From assembly GCF_009730915.1 (NCBI RefSeq), contig NC_052473.1:18186100-18250099 (forward strand): DNA of 64,000 bases, in the 5' to 3' direction. The notes below the pieces were generated by a model. The model saw only the letters and a list, made by a program, of their open reading frames with translations, was not told where the DNA came from and ran no database searches. Source of the stretch: Dioscorea cayenensis subsp. rotundata (taxonomy: Eukaryota; Streptophyta; Magnoliopsida; Dioscoreales; Dioscoreaceae). Each line of letters starts with the position of its first letter. Within the stretch, counting starts at the first letter, position 1. The position numbers and the translations under genes were made by a program. Positions 25,635 through 36,591 of this stretch are shown one piece after another.

Positions 25635-27380
25635 TTTTAATAAAGTGGATAAACCACAAATTTATTAGAATAAAAAAAGAGGAACAGAGAGAACAAAGTA
25701 CAGAAGTAAGATAAACCAAACTGACAAACAACAAAATAAAAGCCAACAAAATAGTGTTATTTTATTAGGGGTATTTGTCTTCCAGAATTTGGAATAAAGT
25801 TGACTGCGAGTGCCTCCATCAATTAAGAAATTATAGAAAGATTTGACAGAGAAGGTTCCATTGTTATCAAGAGACCAGGTATAGGAGTCCTCTTGATCAA
25901 TTGCACAGTCCGGAATAGAATTCATTAATACGGTAAAGTCATCAACAGAGGCTGTCCTGAATGGATTACAACCGGAATTAGTTATGTGAATAAATTGTCT
26001 TAAAGTAATCCAAGGATAAGGGGTGTAATCGATCGAGTTCGAGCTGAGCAGTAACGAGCTCGAGCTCGACTGAAAATTCGGTACTCGATACTCGGCTCGA
26101 GCTCGATCGAGTATTTATTTAATAGCTCGAGCTCGACTCGGTACACAAATCGAGCTACTCGAGCTCGCTCGATTAAGCTCGAAAAAGCTGAAAATAACCA
26201 TAAACATTATGCTCGAGCTCGAGCTCGAAAGTTTTCCCCCTTGATTTTTATCAAATAAATCTAATATTATATATATACATACATGCTCGATTAGGCTCGC
26301 GAGCACTCGAGCCAAGTATCACAATACTCGAACTCGGCTCGCTCGACTACTCGAGCTCGAGCTCGGCTCGACTGTGACCGAGCCGAATTCGAGTTTTCAC
26401 CGAGTCGAGCCCGAGTAGCTTGCGAGTAGAAGTGTATCATTTACACCCCTAAGAGCAGTCCAAGAAAAGTGATGTCCAACAGTCTTTTGGGGATTGACCC
26501 TCAAGCCATTTATCATACCAGAATAGAGTTTTGTCGCCATTTCCAATTGATTTGGATATGCAGAATCGAAAAGATGGTAGAATGGTATTAATTCCAGCCC
26601 AGAAGAAAGATTTATTTCTTAGTGGATGATGATATAGAATATCAGGGGCATCTCTTATCACATAGTTGGCAAAAACAATTTTTGTCCAACAGGAGACCGG
26701 CTTGGTGGTGAGCTTCCACCACCACTTTCCTAATAAAGCATTATTGAAAATCTGGAGATCAAGGATACCCCAACTGCCCATGCTACGGGGCCTACAAATT
26801 CTTTTTCAGGCAATCAACCTTATTCCCTTAGACCCCAGATCTGGACCCTTCCAAAGAAAATCTCTCCTGATTTTATCGATTTCATGGATTACCCAGGCTG
26901 GTAATTTGAAAACTGACATTCAGTAGACTGGGAGAGAAGATAAAACAGAGTTGATGAGGGTAAAGACGACCCCCAAGAGAAAGATAATTTGCTTTCCATG
27001 GAGTGAGCCTAGAACGAATGGATTCAATTAACTTTGTCCAGTCTTGTCGTCTAGGTCGTCGACCTGTAAGTGGTATACCCAAGTATGTGATTGGGAGACA
27101 ATCTCTATTGCAATTAAGTATTCTAGCTGAGGAAAAGTGTGGTTGGTAACCAAAATTAGTGGAATACAGACATCTTTTAGAATAGTTAATTGAAAGACCG
27201 GAACAACCTTCGAAGAGATAAAGTATTAATTTGATAATTTTAAGGTCTTCATGCCCTCCCGCCGAGAAAATCAGTAGATCGTCTGCATATTGTAGTTGAC
27301 AGATGCTGTTTGAATGATCAAGTTGAACTCCAACTAATACTTTAGAATTGATTATTTTATTATTAGTTATTTTTTTCATC
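25635..27380 (-). pseudogene. Decayed L1-type LINE ORF2 fragment
   Basis: On the minus strand, from 27380 downward, the translation reads LQYADDLLIFSAGG (RT catalytic YADD), then LPITYLGIPLTGRR, then in another frame SWGILDLQIFNNALLGKWWW, then TWSLDNNGTFSVKSFYNFL and FWKTNTPNKITLFCWL, the start of the zf-RVT region. This is the order of plant L1 LINE ORF2. The endonuclease and upstream RT are missing (5' truncation). A frameshift lies near 26.9-27.0 kb, and most of zf-RVT is deleted after FCWL. The 3' end is TAAATTTGTGGTTTATCCACTTTATT plus an A/AAT-rich tail at about 25612-25640. A separate TIR element is nested at 26019-26450. Confidence 0.85.
26019..26450. mobile_element. GAGCTC-rich TIR element nested in the LINE
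   Basis: Begins AGGGGTGTAA (26019-26028) and ends TTACACCCCT (26441-26450), a perfect 10-bp inverted repeat. The 432-bp interior is made almost entirely of CGAGCTCGAGCTCG-type palindromes and should fold on itself. The LINE coding frame resumes on both sides, so this is an insertion. No clean 8-bp target duplication is visible. The terminus resembles hAT-like MITEs that start GGGGTGTAA. No coding capacity. Confidence 0.72.
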
Positions 27381-27610
27381 CATGTTTTTCCATGGATAAA
27401 TTTATTTTAACTTTTTTTCCATATATATAATTTTAATATATATATATATATATATTATGTGTTTAAACTATGTATATACACATATATAACAAGAAACAAA
27501 ACTTATTCAAGATATTCAGGTTAAAAAAAATATAATATAAAAAAGTCATGACACGTGTTAAAAGCCTCAAAAGCCATGACCTTATTCTTATCATGACCTT
27601 AAAAAAAAAA
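27381..27610. other. Junction between the two head-to-head LINE fragments
   Basis: AT-rich, with an (AT)n run near 27438-27456. It ends in a segment at 27576-27593 identical over 18 nt to 28266-28283 inside the downstream LINE, followed by TGACCTT and A11. Confidence 0.6.
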
Positions 27611-30271
27611 ATTGGTGATCAGCTTTTTTTAGCCATTCGGTACTTCTTTGACAACTCTTTTATTCCCTCTTCCTGGGGCAAAACTTTTGTTACTCTTATT
27701 CCCAAAAAAGATAAGCCCAAACTCGTCTCTGATTTTAGGCCGATTTCTCTGTGCAATGTTAATTTTAAAATAATTTCTAAAATCTTAGCTAATCGACTGC
27801 GGCTTGTTCTCCCTCTTTTGATTGGTCGTGAGCAAGCCGGGTTTGTGTCGGATCGGTGCTCCTTTGATAATATTATTGCGGTCCAAGAGATAGTGCATTC
27901 GTTGGAAACTGATACCAATAATCCTCCAAGGATGTTAATCAAACTCGATATTGAGAAGGCATATGACACGGTAAACTGGAGTGCAATTCTTGCTGTTTTG
28001 ACCAGAATGAACTTCCCTCCCCTCTGGATATCCTGGATTTCCACTTGCCTCCGGTCTTCCTCTTTTTCAGTTTTAGTCCATGGTAACCCTTCCCCCTGGT
28101 TTTCTTCATCTCGTGGGGTTCGCCAGGGTGATCCCATTTCCTCTTATTTGTTCATCTTGGTTTCTCAAATTCTCTCTAACCTTCTTAATTTAGGTCTCTC
28201 TAATAGCAAGATCCCTGGTTTTAATCCGAGTTTAGCACACAATTTCAATCATCTCATGTTTACGGATGACCTTATTCTTATCACTCGTGCTTCTAGATCC
28301 ACGGCTCGCAATATCATTCTCTGCTTGAATCTTTACTCTAGCATATCAGGGCAGTTTCCTAACCACTCTAAATCTCAAATCTTTTTCCCAACTTGGTGTA
28401 ACAAGCACATTTCCAAGCGCATCAGCTCCATTTTAAATATTACTTCAGCCTCCTTTCCTTTCATCTATCTTGGGATCTTAATTTCTCCTAATAGAATTGC
28501 TGCTTCAGCTTTTAATAACATGGTTGATCGGATTCGTCGTACCTGTAATAGCTGGAGTCGATTTCATCTTTCGCCAGCCGCCAAAACCATTCTTATCAAT
28601 ACTTCTCTCCTCGCTGTGCCCATTTATACTCTATCTGTTTATCCTATCCCAGATTCCATTCTTAATGAGATATCCAGAGCTGTTCGGAAATTCTTCTGGA
28701 GTCGGGACAGCAATGGAAAGGGCATCCATAATGTCAGTTGGAGTACAATTAATGATGGTAAACCTGAGGGGGGTATTGGTATTAGAAACTTATCTCTTGC
28801 TAAATATTCTCTCAAGGCTAAGCATGTTTTCAAACTTTTAAATAATGATAGTGCCATTTGGGTTGATATTATGCGGCTTAAATATGGGCATTCCAATTTC
28901 TGGATGAACTCAGCTCCTGCTAGGTGTTCTTGGTTTTATCGGAGCTTGTTTAATGTCGCTAATCGGATTAAACCTTTTTGCCGAATCGGTTCTGTTAATC
29001 CTATTAACACCTCCTTTGCTTGGGACCCTTGGTGTTTTGATCTCCCCATTGCTCGTAAACCAACATTTATCAATATGAATGTGGATTTGGATAACCTTTC
29101 AGTTTCTAACTTTATTACTGGTAATGGCTGGGATATTGCTCATCTTTGCTCCATCTTTGGTTCTAATTTTAACATGCAAGTTCTGCTCTCAAATTCCATT
29201 GACTATGATTCTGGTAATCAGTGGATTTGGAGTCCCTCATCCAAACAGACCACAATATCCTCTTCTGTCTATCATCACTTGAATCACAATTTTTCTTTGA
29301 CTGATGTGTGGATGGGTTGGCGATTGTTATGGAATCTTTCTATTGCTCCTCGTGTGAAACATTTCTTGTGGACTTTATTTCATGGCAGGTTATCTACTTA
29401 CAATTTCCTTTATCTTCGGAAGCTGAGGCCTAACAGTTCTTGTCCTCTTTGTACTCTGTTTCCCGAGACCATCGATCACCTTTTCAGCTCCTGCTCAAAG
29501 GCTCAATTAATCTGGTCCTATCTTAGCTTGAGACTTGGCATGTCCATTCATTTTCCCAATGGCTTTGCCTTTGGTTCTTGGTTAACTGATGGTTTTTACT
29601 CTAATCACACTGTCTCTGTTATTGCTGCCACCGCTTGGTTTTTATGGAAATCCCGTTGCGATATCATTTTCCGCAATGCCAATTTGAACCCTCCCACCTT
29701 GGTATGCAAAGCTATTTCTCATGTGCAGGATCATTTTGAATGCAGGAAGAATCTCCTGGGCTCTAGATTAATTTTGAACAACTTTACTCTTGATGATGAG
29801 CTCTTCCTCTTTGTTTATGCCAGCACCAACCTGTGCTCAATGGTGAGTTTTGTTGGATTCTTTGTTTCCAATGCTCAGTTTATTGTCTCTCTTGCAGGTT
29901 GCTTCTCTCAAGTTCTTGATGACAATACACCGGTTTCTCTCCTCGCGCTTCGAGTGGCATTGCAAGTGATGCTGGATTCCCGTCTCCCCGTCAAAAACAT
30001 CTTTGTTGATGATTCTGCACCCATTGCTGTCATTTCTAATCCCGATCCGGTTATTACTTGGCGCTTTCGTCCTCTGATTGATTTAATCAAGTCCCTCCTC
30101 AATTTTCTTGGTTCTCCGGTCATCCACATCATCCCTGATTCTTGGATGATGCCTGCTGCTTCTCTTGCCACACTCGGTTTCAACGATCCAGCCCTCAACC
30201 TCTTCTTGTTTGGAAGAGATTTGCCACATTGGTTAATGAGATGTTTTCATGATTCAGGATTTATCTTTTAA
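27548..30271 (+). CDS. LINE ORF2 C-terminal part: reverse transcriptase, zf-RVT
   Basis: A 907-codon open frame without stops. Recognisable ORF2 sequence begins at about residue 22. RT motifs: TLIPKKDKPKLVSDFRPISL, AGFVSDRCSFDNI, LIKLDIEKAYDTVNW (catalytic Asp), SSRGVRQGDPISSYLFIL, and HLMFTDDLILIT, the catalytic box, here FTDD rather than YADD or FADD but with both Asp kept. Thumb region PFIYLGILISPNR follows. The zf-RVT knuckle is LRPNSSCPLCTLFPETIDHL. A C-terminal RNase H-like region follows without clear catalytic residues. The first ~21 codons are host or junction sequence, so no genuine start codon is known. The openness suggests a recent insertion, but the truncated copy cannot be autonomous. 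Confidence 0.85.
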   Translation: MTRVKSLKSHDLILIMTLKKKIGDQLFLAIRYFFDNSFIPSSWGKTFVTLIPKKDKPKLVSDFRPISLCNVNFKIISKILANRLRLVLPLLIGREQAGFVSDRCSFDNIIAVQEIVHSLETDTNNPPRMLIKLDIEKAYDTVNWSAILAVLTRMNFPPLWISWISTCLRSSSFSVLVHGNPSPWFSSSRGVRQGDPISSYLFILVSQILSNLLNLGLSNSKIPGFNPSLAHNFNHLMFTDDLILITRASRSTARNIILCLNLYSSISGQFPNHSKSQIFFPTWCNKHISKRISSILNITSASFPFIYLGILISPNRIAASAFNNMVDRIRRTCNSWSRFHLSPAAKTILINTSLLAVPIYTLSVYPIPDSILNEISRAVRKFFWSRDSNGKGIHNVSWSTINDGKPEGGIGIRNLSLAKYSLKAKHVFKLLNNDSAIWVDIMRLKYGHSNFWMNSAPARCSWFYRSLFNVANRIKPFCRIGSVNPINTSFAWDPWCFDLPIARKPTFINMNVDLDNLSVSNFITGNGWDIAHLCSIFGSNFNMQVLLSNSIDYDSGNQWIWSPSSKQTTISSSVYHHLNHNFSLTDVWMGWRLLWNLSIAPRVKHFLWTLFHGRLSTYNFLYLRKLRPNSSCPLCTLFPETIDHLFSSCSKAQLIWSYLSLRLGMSIHFPNGFAFGSWLTDGFYSNHTVSVIAATAWFLWKSRCDIIFRNANLNPPTLVCKAISHVQDHFECRKNLLGSRLILNNFTLDDELFLFVYASTNLCSMVSFVGFFVSNAQFIVSLAGCFSQVLDDNTPVSLLALRVALQVMLDSRLPVKNIFVDDSAPIAVISNPDPVITWRFRPLIDLIKSLLNFLGSPVIHIIPDSWMMPAASLATLGFNDPALNLFLFGRDLPHWLMRCFHDSGFIF

Positions 30272-30373
30272 TACTTCGTTCTGTTAGCTTTGTTTCTTCT
30301 TGCCTTTTGTAGTTTATTTATCTCTTCAATAAATTAGCCCCCTCCTGGGGTTCTTCTTAAAAAAAAAAAAAAA
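27611..30373 (+). mobile_element. 5'-truncated L1-type LINE with poly(A) tail
   Basis: LINE-coherent sequence starts about 27611 in the middle of the RT domain. It continues through the stop at 30269-30271, a 3'UTR with AATAAA at 30328-30333, and an A15 tail at 30359-30373. The endonuclease and ORF1 are absent, as usual for a truncated target-primed insertion. I could not find a convincing target-site duplication. Confidence 0.85.
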
Positions 30374-30825
30374 CTGTGTTTTTTGAAGGATTACTTTGAT
30401 AAAATTAAGTTTTTAGGGAAATTAAGAATTTATTGACAAAATCTTTTAATATTTGTGTATATTACTAAATCTCTCTGCAAATGTCTTTTTAATTAAAATT
30501 TATTTATTTTTGTTATTGTGAAAATGTGAAATTACCATTGACTAAAAATTGATATTAAGTAACATATTTAAATTATTTAAAAGAAATCAATATGAATTCA
30601 TGGTTAGTAATAAACAAAAAGAAAATTTATTAATAATATGATAATTAATATCTTGCACATAATAATTATAATATTTTACAATAATAAAAATAAAAAATTT
30701 GTAAATTTCAATGAAGAAGACATTTGTGGAGATCTATATATACACAGATAATAAAAACCTTTAGCTACAAATTTTTCAGTTTCTTTAAAACAAAATCTGA
30801 TTGCTATGGCTTCAAGAATAGAGTT
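30374..30825. other. AT-rich spacer
   Basis: No feature recognised between the LINE tail and the tandem repeat array. Confidence 0.5.
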
Positions 30826-32200
30826 GCCATGAGATTAAAAATGCGATTAAGGTTAAGGATAGGGTTTCAGAAGGTTCAGGCAGATGATCCATGGAATAAA
30901 AAGACAAATGGATGTTAGGGTTATTGTTTGAGAAGGCGTCCAAAAGCAAGATCGGTATGAAATGAGGATTGAATGTAGAGTTTGAAGAGCATGGTGCAAT
31001 AAAATGAAACATGGGAGATTAGGATTAGAATTATGGAAGGAGAAAGTAGGGTTATATATAGAGAGACCCAAAGGCACCAACAACAATGAGTTCCTTGAAA
31101 ACAAAACTTGATTCCTATGTTACCTCCAAGAACACAATACCGATGAGATTAAAGATGTGATTAAGGTTAAGGATAGGGTTTCAGAAAGTCTAGGTAGGTG
31201 ATCCATGAAGTAAAAGATAAATAAATGTTAGGGTTAGGGTTTGAGAAGGCGTCCAAGAGAAAGATCTATATGAAATGAGAATTAAATGTAGGGTTTGAAA
31301 AGCACGGCACAATGAAATGAAAAATGAGAGATTATGATTAGAATTATGTAAGAAGAAAGTAGGGTTATATATTGAAAGACCCAAGGGCACCTACAATAGT
31401 GAGAAATGATTCTGTGGGAGTTATAATGGAACGGAGATGTAGCATTTGATTCGTTTGTTACTTCCATGAATGGAGTCACCATGAGATTAAAGATGTGATT
31501 AAAGTTAAGGATATTGTTTCAGAAGGTCTAGATGGATATGGAGTCACCATGAGATTAAAGATGTGATTAAAGTTAAGGATATTGTTTCAGAAGGTCTAGA
31601 TAGGTGATCCATGAAATGAAAGACAAATGGATGTTAGGCTCAGGGTTTGAGAAGGCCTCCAAGAGCAAGATCTGTATGAAATGGGGAATGAATGTAGTAT
31701 TTGAAAAGCACAACTCAATGAAATGAAAAATGAGAGATTAGGATTAGAATTATGGAAGGAAAAAGTAGGGTTATATATAGAGAGACCCAAAGGGTACCAA
31801 CAATAGTGAATAATGATACCACAGTTTCATCAGAGCTTGCAGATTTGATTATGTGGGAGTTATAATAGAACATATCATCTGATTTAAAGATATTGTTTCA
31901 GAAGGTTTAGACAGGTGATCCATAAAATAAAAGATAAATTAATATTAGGCTCAGAGTTTGAGAAGGCGTCCAAGAGCAAGATCTGTATGAAATGGGGAAT
32001 GAATGTAGGATTTGAAGAGTATAATTCAATGAAATGAAAAATGAGAGATTAGGATTAGAATTATGAAAAATAAAAGTAGGGTTATATATAGAGAGATCCA
32101 AAGGGGACCAACAAAAATGAGTAATGATACCACAAACTCAGTTACGTGGGACCCCACAGACTCGGGAGTTATAATAGAACCAAGACGTGGCTTCTCCACC
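30826..32200 (-). repeat. Tandem array of four ~310-bp promoter-like units
   Basis: Four diverged head-to-tail copies. The landmark GTTATATATAGAG recurs at 31051, 31364, 31770 and 32081 (spacings 313, 406 and 311). The third interval is longer because it holds an extra ~64-bp duplication at about 31475-31600. Read on the minus strand, each unit has GGTCTCTCTATATATAACCC (TATA-like), a C/T-rich leader (CTAATCCTAATCTCTCATTT), then TCTTGCTCTTGGACGCCTTC and ATGGATCACCT. No long ORF spans a unit. It looks like repeated copies of a promoter plus first-exon segment; origin unknown. Confidence 0.7.
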
Positions 32201-33741
32201 GTATTTATATGTAATTTCTTATTCACAGATTTACATTAAAAATATTACATAAGGATAAATTGGATATTTTTAGAATTCTACTTCAATGATAACAATTACA
32301 AATTTATAATTCTTTTATCAAATATACAATTCGAATTTAATTATAACACTTACAAATTTACAACTCTCTTATCAAATACATTGAAGTTACTCAACAATCC
32401 AAAACACCGGGATTTACAAATTAACAACAAATACAATGAAATAATATATATATATATATATATAACAAGAAAAGCTTACAAATAAAAAATCACCAGCAAA
32501 AAAATTACTCTTTAAATCCATATTTAATTTACCCTTGTATCATATTTTAATATAAATTTACACAAAACTTAATCCGTGGGATCATTACTCCCAACAAACA
32601 GAGCAATTGCACAATTGCATTATGATTAATTTTTATTATAAGTATTATTGATTTTTTAAAATTTTTAGAGAAAGGAAAAGTTGTTGGATGAGATTGAAGT
32701 TCAATTTCAAGTTGTTTCAAACTTAAGTTAGCGTTGAAGTGGATGGCATTGCACACATGTTTTCAGTCATATTTTGAAAAATAGTTATTTGTTATCATTT
32801 TTAAATAGATTTATTAGTTATTTTTAATTTTTTTAAGGGATAAATTTTAAAAGTTGACTATAATTAATTATTGCAAATGTATATTTTAAATCCTTTTACT
32901 GTTGTCTTAACTTTCAACAACAACAATTTAAGACGCCAATATATGATATATATAAATATACATATATATATATATATATATGACATTAAATCTGGAACAT
33001 TCTTAGAACATCCTCAAATGTTAAAAAGTATGTGAGAAAATACATTCTTAGAACATCCTCAAATGTTAAAAAGTATGTGAGAGAAAATACATGAGAGATA
33101 GAGAAAATTAGCACAGTAACAGATAACATAAACAGTTGCTAACAAAGTATATGCGATCTTCAAAAAGGTAGTTAGGTTGGTGTTGTGATTGATTAGAGTA
33201 CTGTATAAATATGATTAAATGGGATTAAATGAAAATTGATACAATCCGTTCGATAAATAACCAATGGTTGCGATTCATCATCCCTTAAATTTAACTCTGG
33301 AAACTACTAAATGAGGCATTTATGGAAACTTGCACAGATCAATTAGGATATAACTGCAAAGAATCAACTACAACAGAACATGAAATACTATGATTTGTAT
33401 ATACAGGTTGTTGTCCTAGACATAAAAACCAAGAGAAGCTTGGCATTGAGGGGAAAAACCAAAAACAAAGACCAGTCCACATGAACATATTATGATGTTG
33501 TTGCAGACTTTCGGTCGTCAGCGGTAGCGGACATGAGACCTGTGTCGTCTATGCCTGCAAACAATCATGTTTGAGCATCATCAGCACAAGAAGCTAAGAT
33601 CACATTTGTTTCTATGATCGAAAAGTTCTATCCTTCAAAGCTATGAAATACTATGATAAAGACAAGAATATACGATGATTTGCACAAACAAGATGCTTGA
33701 CCAAAATTTGATGAGTTCAAAAATTTCACTTAGCAAGACAT
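32201..33741. other. AT-rich intergenic region with a short tandem duplication
   Basis: No gene recognised. A 45-bp unit (32997-33041) is repeated at 33042-33088 almost exactly. An (AT)n run lies at about 32962-32981. The last few hundred bases are probably the 3'UTR side of the DUF1644 gene. Confidence 0.55.
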
Positions 33742-34665
33742 TCAAGCAAACCTGCGGCGAATTTCACTTCCCCTAGACGGTGTGCTACTGATTCCCCCTA
33801 CAAATTCATCATCCATTCCATTGTACTGGTAGTTTGCAATATCGATGGATGTTCTGTAAACGTCATCCACACTGGAAGAAGTGGAGCTTGATCGATGACT
33901 GCTTCTCCTTTCTTCACTTGTTGTGGACCTCCGTCGGTTTCTTGAAGCCTTCTTATCAAATAGCTGACACATTATACAAGAAGTCCACCAGCTACCTTTA
34001 CTCCGCGGGAAATCTTCATATTCATCCCCTGTCTCTACGCCCCCATATTCGATGACATAATCGCCTAGAACCACGCCATGTGGTACCTCAGAATGTATAA
34101 CACTCAAAACATCTACGATTTCAGAGGACTGCTGAAAGTTTTCCCAATCAAGCCGGTGCGCAGGGTCCACCTCTGATGGACGAGAGTAAGGGTGTTTTAG
34201 TGTAATGTGCTTTTGTAATTCAACATAGTTGCCAACAAATGAACATTGTTTCTCTTCACAGCATCTCTTTTTCAGGTTCAACTGTGCACGGGCTCCATCA
34301 ATCACAACCCATCCTGTTACATCTCCCCTGCACAATGGGCACGTTGGACGGTCTTCTGAGCATGGTGGAATTGACTGGTTGCTTTGCTCGGAAACCTCAT
34401 TTGTGCCCAAGGAACACTTTGCCACATTAGTCATTCCATAAGCATTCTTGAACCGGTCAAGACAATTGGAATGAGTCACATCTGTATTGCACATAAAGGG
34501 ACGACATCCCTTGGCATAAGATGAACACTGTAGCATGACACTATTGTGCGGACAATCCAAACAAATGGGGCAAATCACATCATCCCAGTCAATTTCCAAC
34601 TGTTTGTCCTCCAAATCAAAAGAGCAGGATCGAATCATTCTCCTGGAAGGGATTCTTACTGCCAT
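33742..34665 (-). CDS. DUF1644 family putative zinc-finger protein
   Basis: Plant-specific family; some rice members are stress- or seed-related zinc-finger proteins, but the biochemical role is unclear. About 307 residues in one exon from MAVRIPSRRMIRSCSFD. Seen: the DUF1644 core VICPICLDCPHNSVMLQCSS, then KGCRPFMCNTDVTHSNCLDRF, then RPTCPLCRGDVTGWVVID and RCCEEKQCSFVGNYVELQKH, i.e. CxxC pairs followed by a C2H2-like group. A Ser/Arg-rich tail ends GSEIRRRFA. The frame stays open upstream to an AG at about 34718 (TTTGACAG), so a 5'UTR intron is likely, and the first Met in frame is 34665. No frame errors. Confidence 0.88.
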   Translation of the reverse strand: MAVRIPSRRMIRSCSFDLEDKQLEIDWDDVICPICLDCPHNSVMLQCSSYAKGCRPFMCNTDVTHSNCLDRFKNAYGMTNVAKCSLGTNEVSEQSNQSIPPCSEDRPTCPLCRGDVTGWVVIDGARAQLNLKKRCCEEKQCSFVGNYVELQKHITLKHPYSRPSEVDPAHRLDWENFQQSSEIVDVLSVIHSEVPHGVVLGDYVIEYGGVETGDEYEDFPRSKGSWWTSCIMCQLFDKKASRNRRRSTTSEERRSSHRSSSTSSSVDDVYRTSIDIANYQYNGMDDEFVGGISSTPSRGSEIRRRFA

Positions 34666-34717
34666 GTTCAGTTTCCTTGGTTGCACATCAATCACCAGGG
34701 GAAAGGCATTCGATCTG

Positions 34718-36240
34718 TCAAAATAAATTCCCAGTAATAATTGGCATACATACTGTAAATGAGAAAATTGTTAATGAGAAGTCATAATATCTAACCATGT
34801 GTCACACACAAGAAATGAACAATCAAATAGGAGATTTAAGGGCATAAAGAGCACCATAAAAAGTAATTATTCATTCAATCTATACTAAGTAGTTTTTATT
34901 ATAATAAGGAAAAAGCACTCAATAATGTAAACGGAAGCCAAGAATGCAAAATACACAAATTCCAATTTTCAGGTAACCCAGGAAATAACAGTGTTTTGTA
35001 AAATAAAGCCTTCACAAATTTGCATGGAGAAAAGTTAAATCAATCTGTTGCAGGAGTGGTTCCTGTACAGGAAGATATATGGATATTATATTCCTGATAA
35101 ACATTTAACCATGGTATCTGCTCAAATGTTTACCATGCGTTTTTATATAAAAAAATACCTGCATAAAAACAGAAAAAATCAACCAAAGCTATACATATAT
35201 ACACATATAGAATAAACTATAGAGCAACATGAACAATAGAACAGATCATGCCCATCATTTGCCTAAAGCTAAAGATCCCATATTTCCATCTTTTTTCTGA
35301 AAAAAACACAATGCATTGCAGCAACAGCCATGGGGAATTCTAAATCCACAGGTTGGCCTAAATATATAAAACCAACATCCCTAATCGAGTAAAGCTTAGA
35401 CTCCCGGGAAAATATATTGAATATGCTAACAGACCAAGATGAAATTTCCTTAACTTATGGTGACATCTTTCCCATGATAATTGAACATGCATTTCCAGGT
35501 TGTGAACCATATAGTGAAGTCATGCTATGAATTCACTAGGACAATGATCTGCAGTTATCTTTTGTGCCAAATGCGACCAAGTCAAAGCAAGCATCGCTAA
35601 TGTCATTCCAACAATTATGAAGCCTTTATTAAATTGGTCCACGATTAACATAAAACCTTCTAATTTCCAGATTAAAAAAAAAAAATCTCATCTTTGTTTT
35701 AATTCACCAATTCCATTACCCACAAAGACTACAGAAATGAAATCAATTTCAAGCCACATGTATTGATTCATCTGAATCATTTCTACATCAAAAACAATCA
35801 TCAAACACAAGAAACACAAAATTATCAAGAGTTACCATCCAAATCACTCCTGCCCATCAATTCCTTCACTTCAAATTAAACATCCAAACCAAATCCATAA
35901 AAAAAATCCCACCTTTGAATATCAAATCAGGCATCAAATCAGAAAAAAGAACAATTGATGTAATTCAAACAAATTAAAGCAAATGAAAAACAAAAGAGAA
36001 AGAAAGAAAAAAAAAAACAAAACAAAACAAAGGAATCAGACCTGGTTTCTGGAATCGGTTCAAAGGTGAAGAAAAACAGCAACAGCAGAGGGAATCTGTG
36101 AACCAAAACTCCTCCAGAGAAATCCAAGAGTGAGAGAATGGGAAAGAAGGAAGAAGAGAGAAAGGATCAAAAGAAAGAAAGGAGAGAAAACGAGGGGTTC
36201 GGAAAGCGAAAGAACGAAAGGGAATGCGTGTGAAGAGGAC
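34718..36240 (-). other. Probable 5'UTR intron and leader exon of the DUF1644 gene
   Basis: The coding exon is preceded by an acceptor TTTTGACAG on the minus strand. A plausible donor CCAG|GTCTGATTCC ends a GA/TC-rich leader at 36042. No coding potential between. The upstream edge of the leader is an estimate. Confidence 0.45.
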
Positions 36241-36436
36241 CCGACCTCAGACTTGTGAAGCGACGACCTTTCTTTCTTTTTTTTTTTTTTCTTCTTTTTT
36301 TCAAAAAAATAAATTAATTTAATTTTTTTATAGGGTTCTTCTTGCAATTTCCGAGTCTAATAATTTATTTATTTATTATTTTTTTGACCTGAATTAATGG
36401 TTTGACGTGGAAGTTATTCTTTGGATTTTTTTTATA

Positions 36437-36591
36437 AATAAATTTTTCTTATTGAAAAAATGGATAAACCAAGACAAGAGAAATAAATACTACAAGACTC
36501 GAAAAGGACAATAACAAAAAATGTAAAAACCCGTATTAAAAGAGAAGATCAAGCACTCGCCAAGGGCACAACGAAGCTGAAACTCCGTCTA
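36437..36591 (-). mobile_element. Probable LINE 3' end cut by the assembly gap
   Basis: On the minus strand the sequence reads CTTGGTTTATCCATTTTTTC followed by an A/T-rich tail, resembling the 3' terminus GTGGTTTATCCACTTTATT of the LINE at 25.6 kb. The rest lies in the N gap. Short similarity only. Confidence 0.4.
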
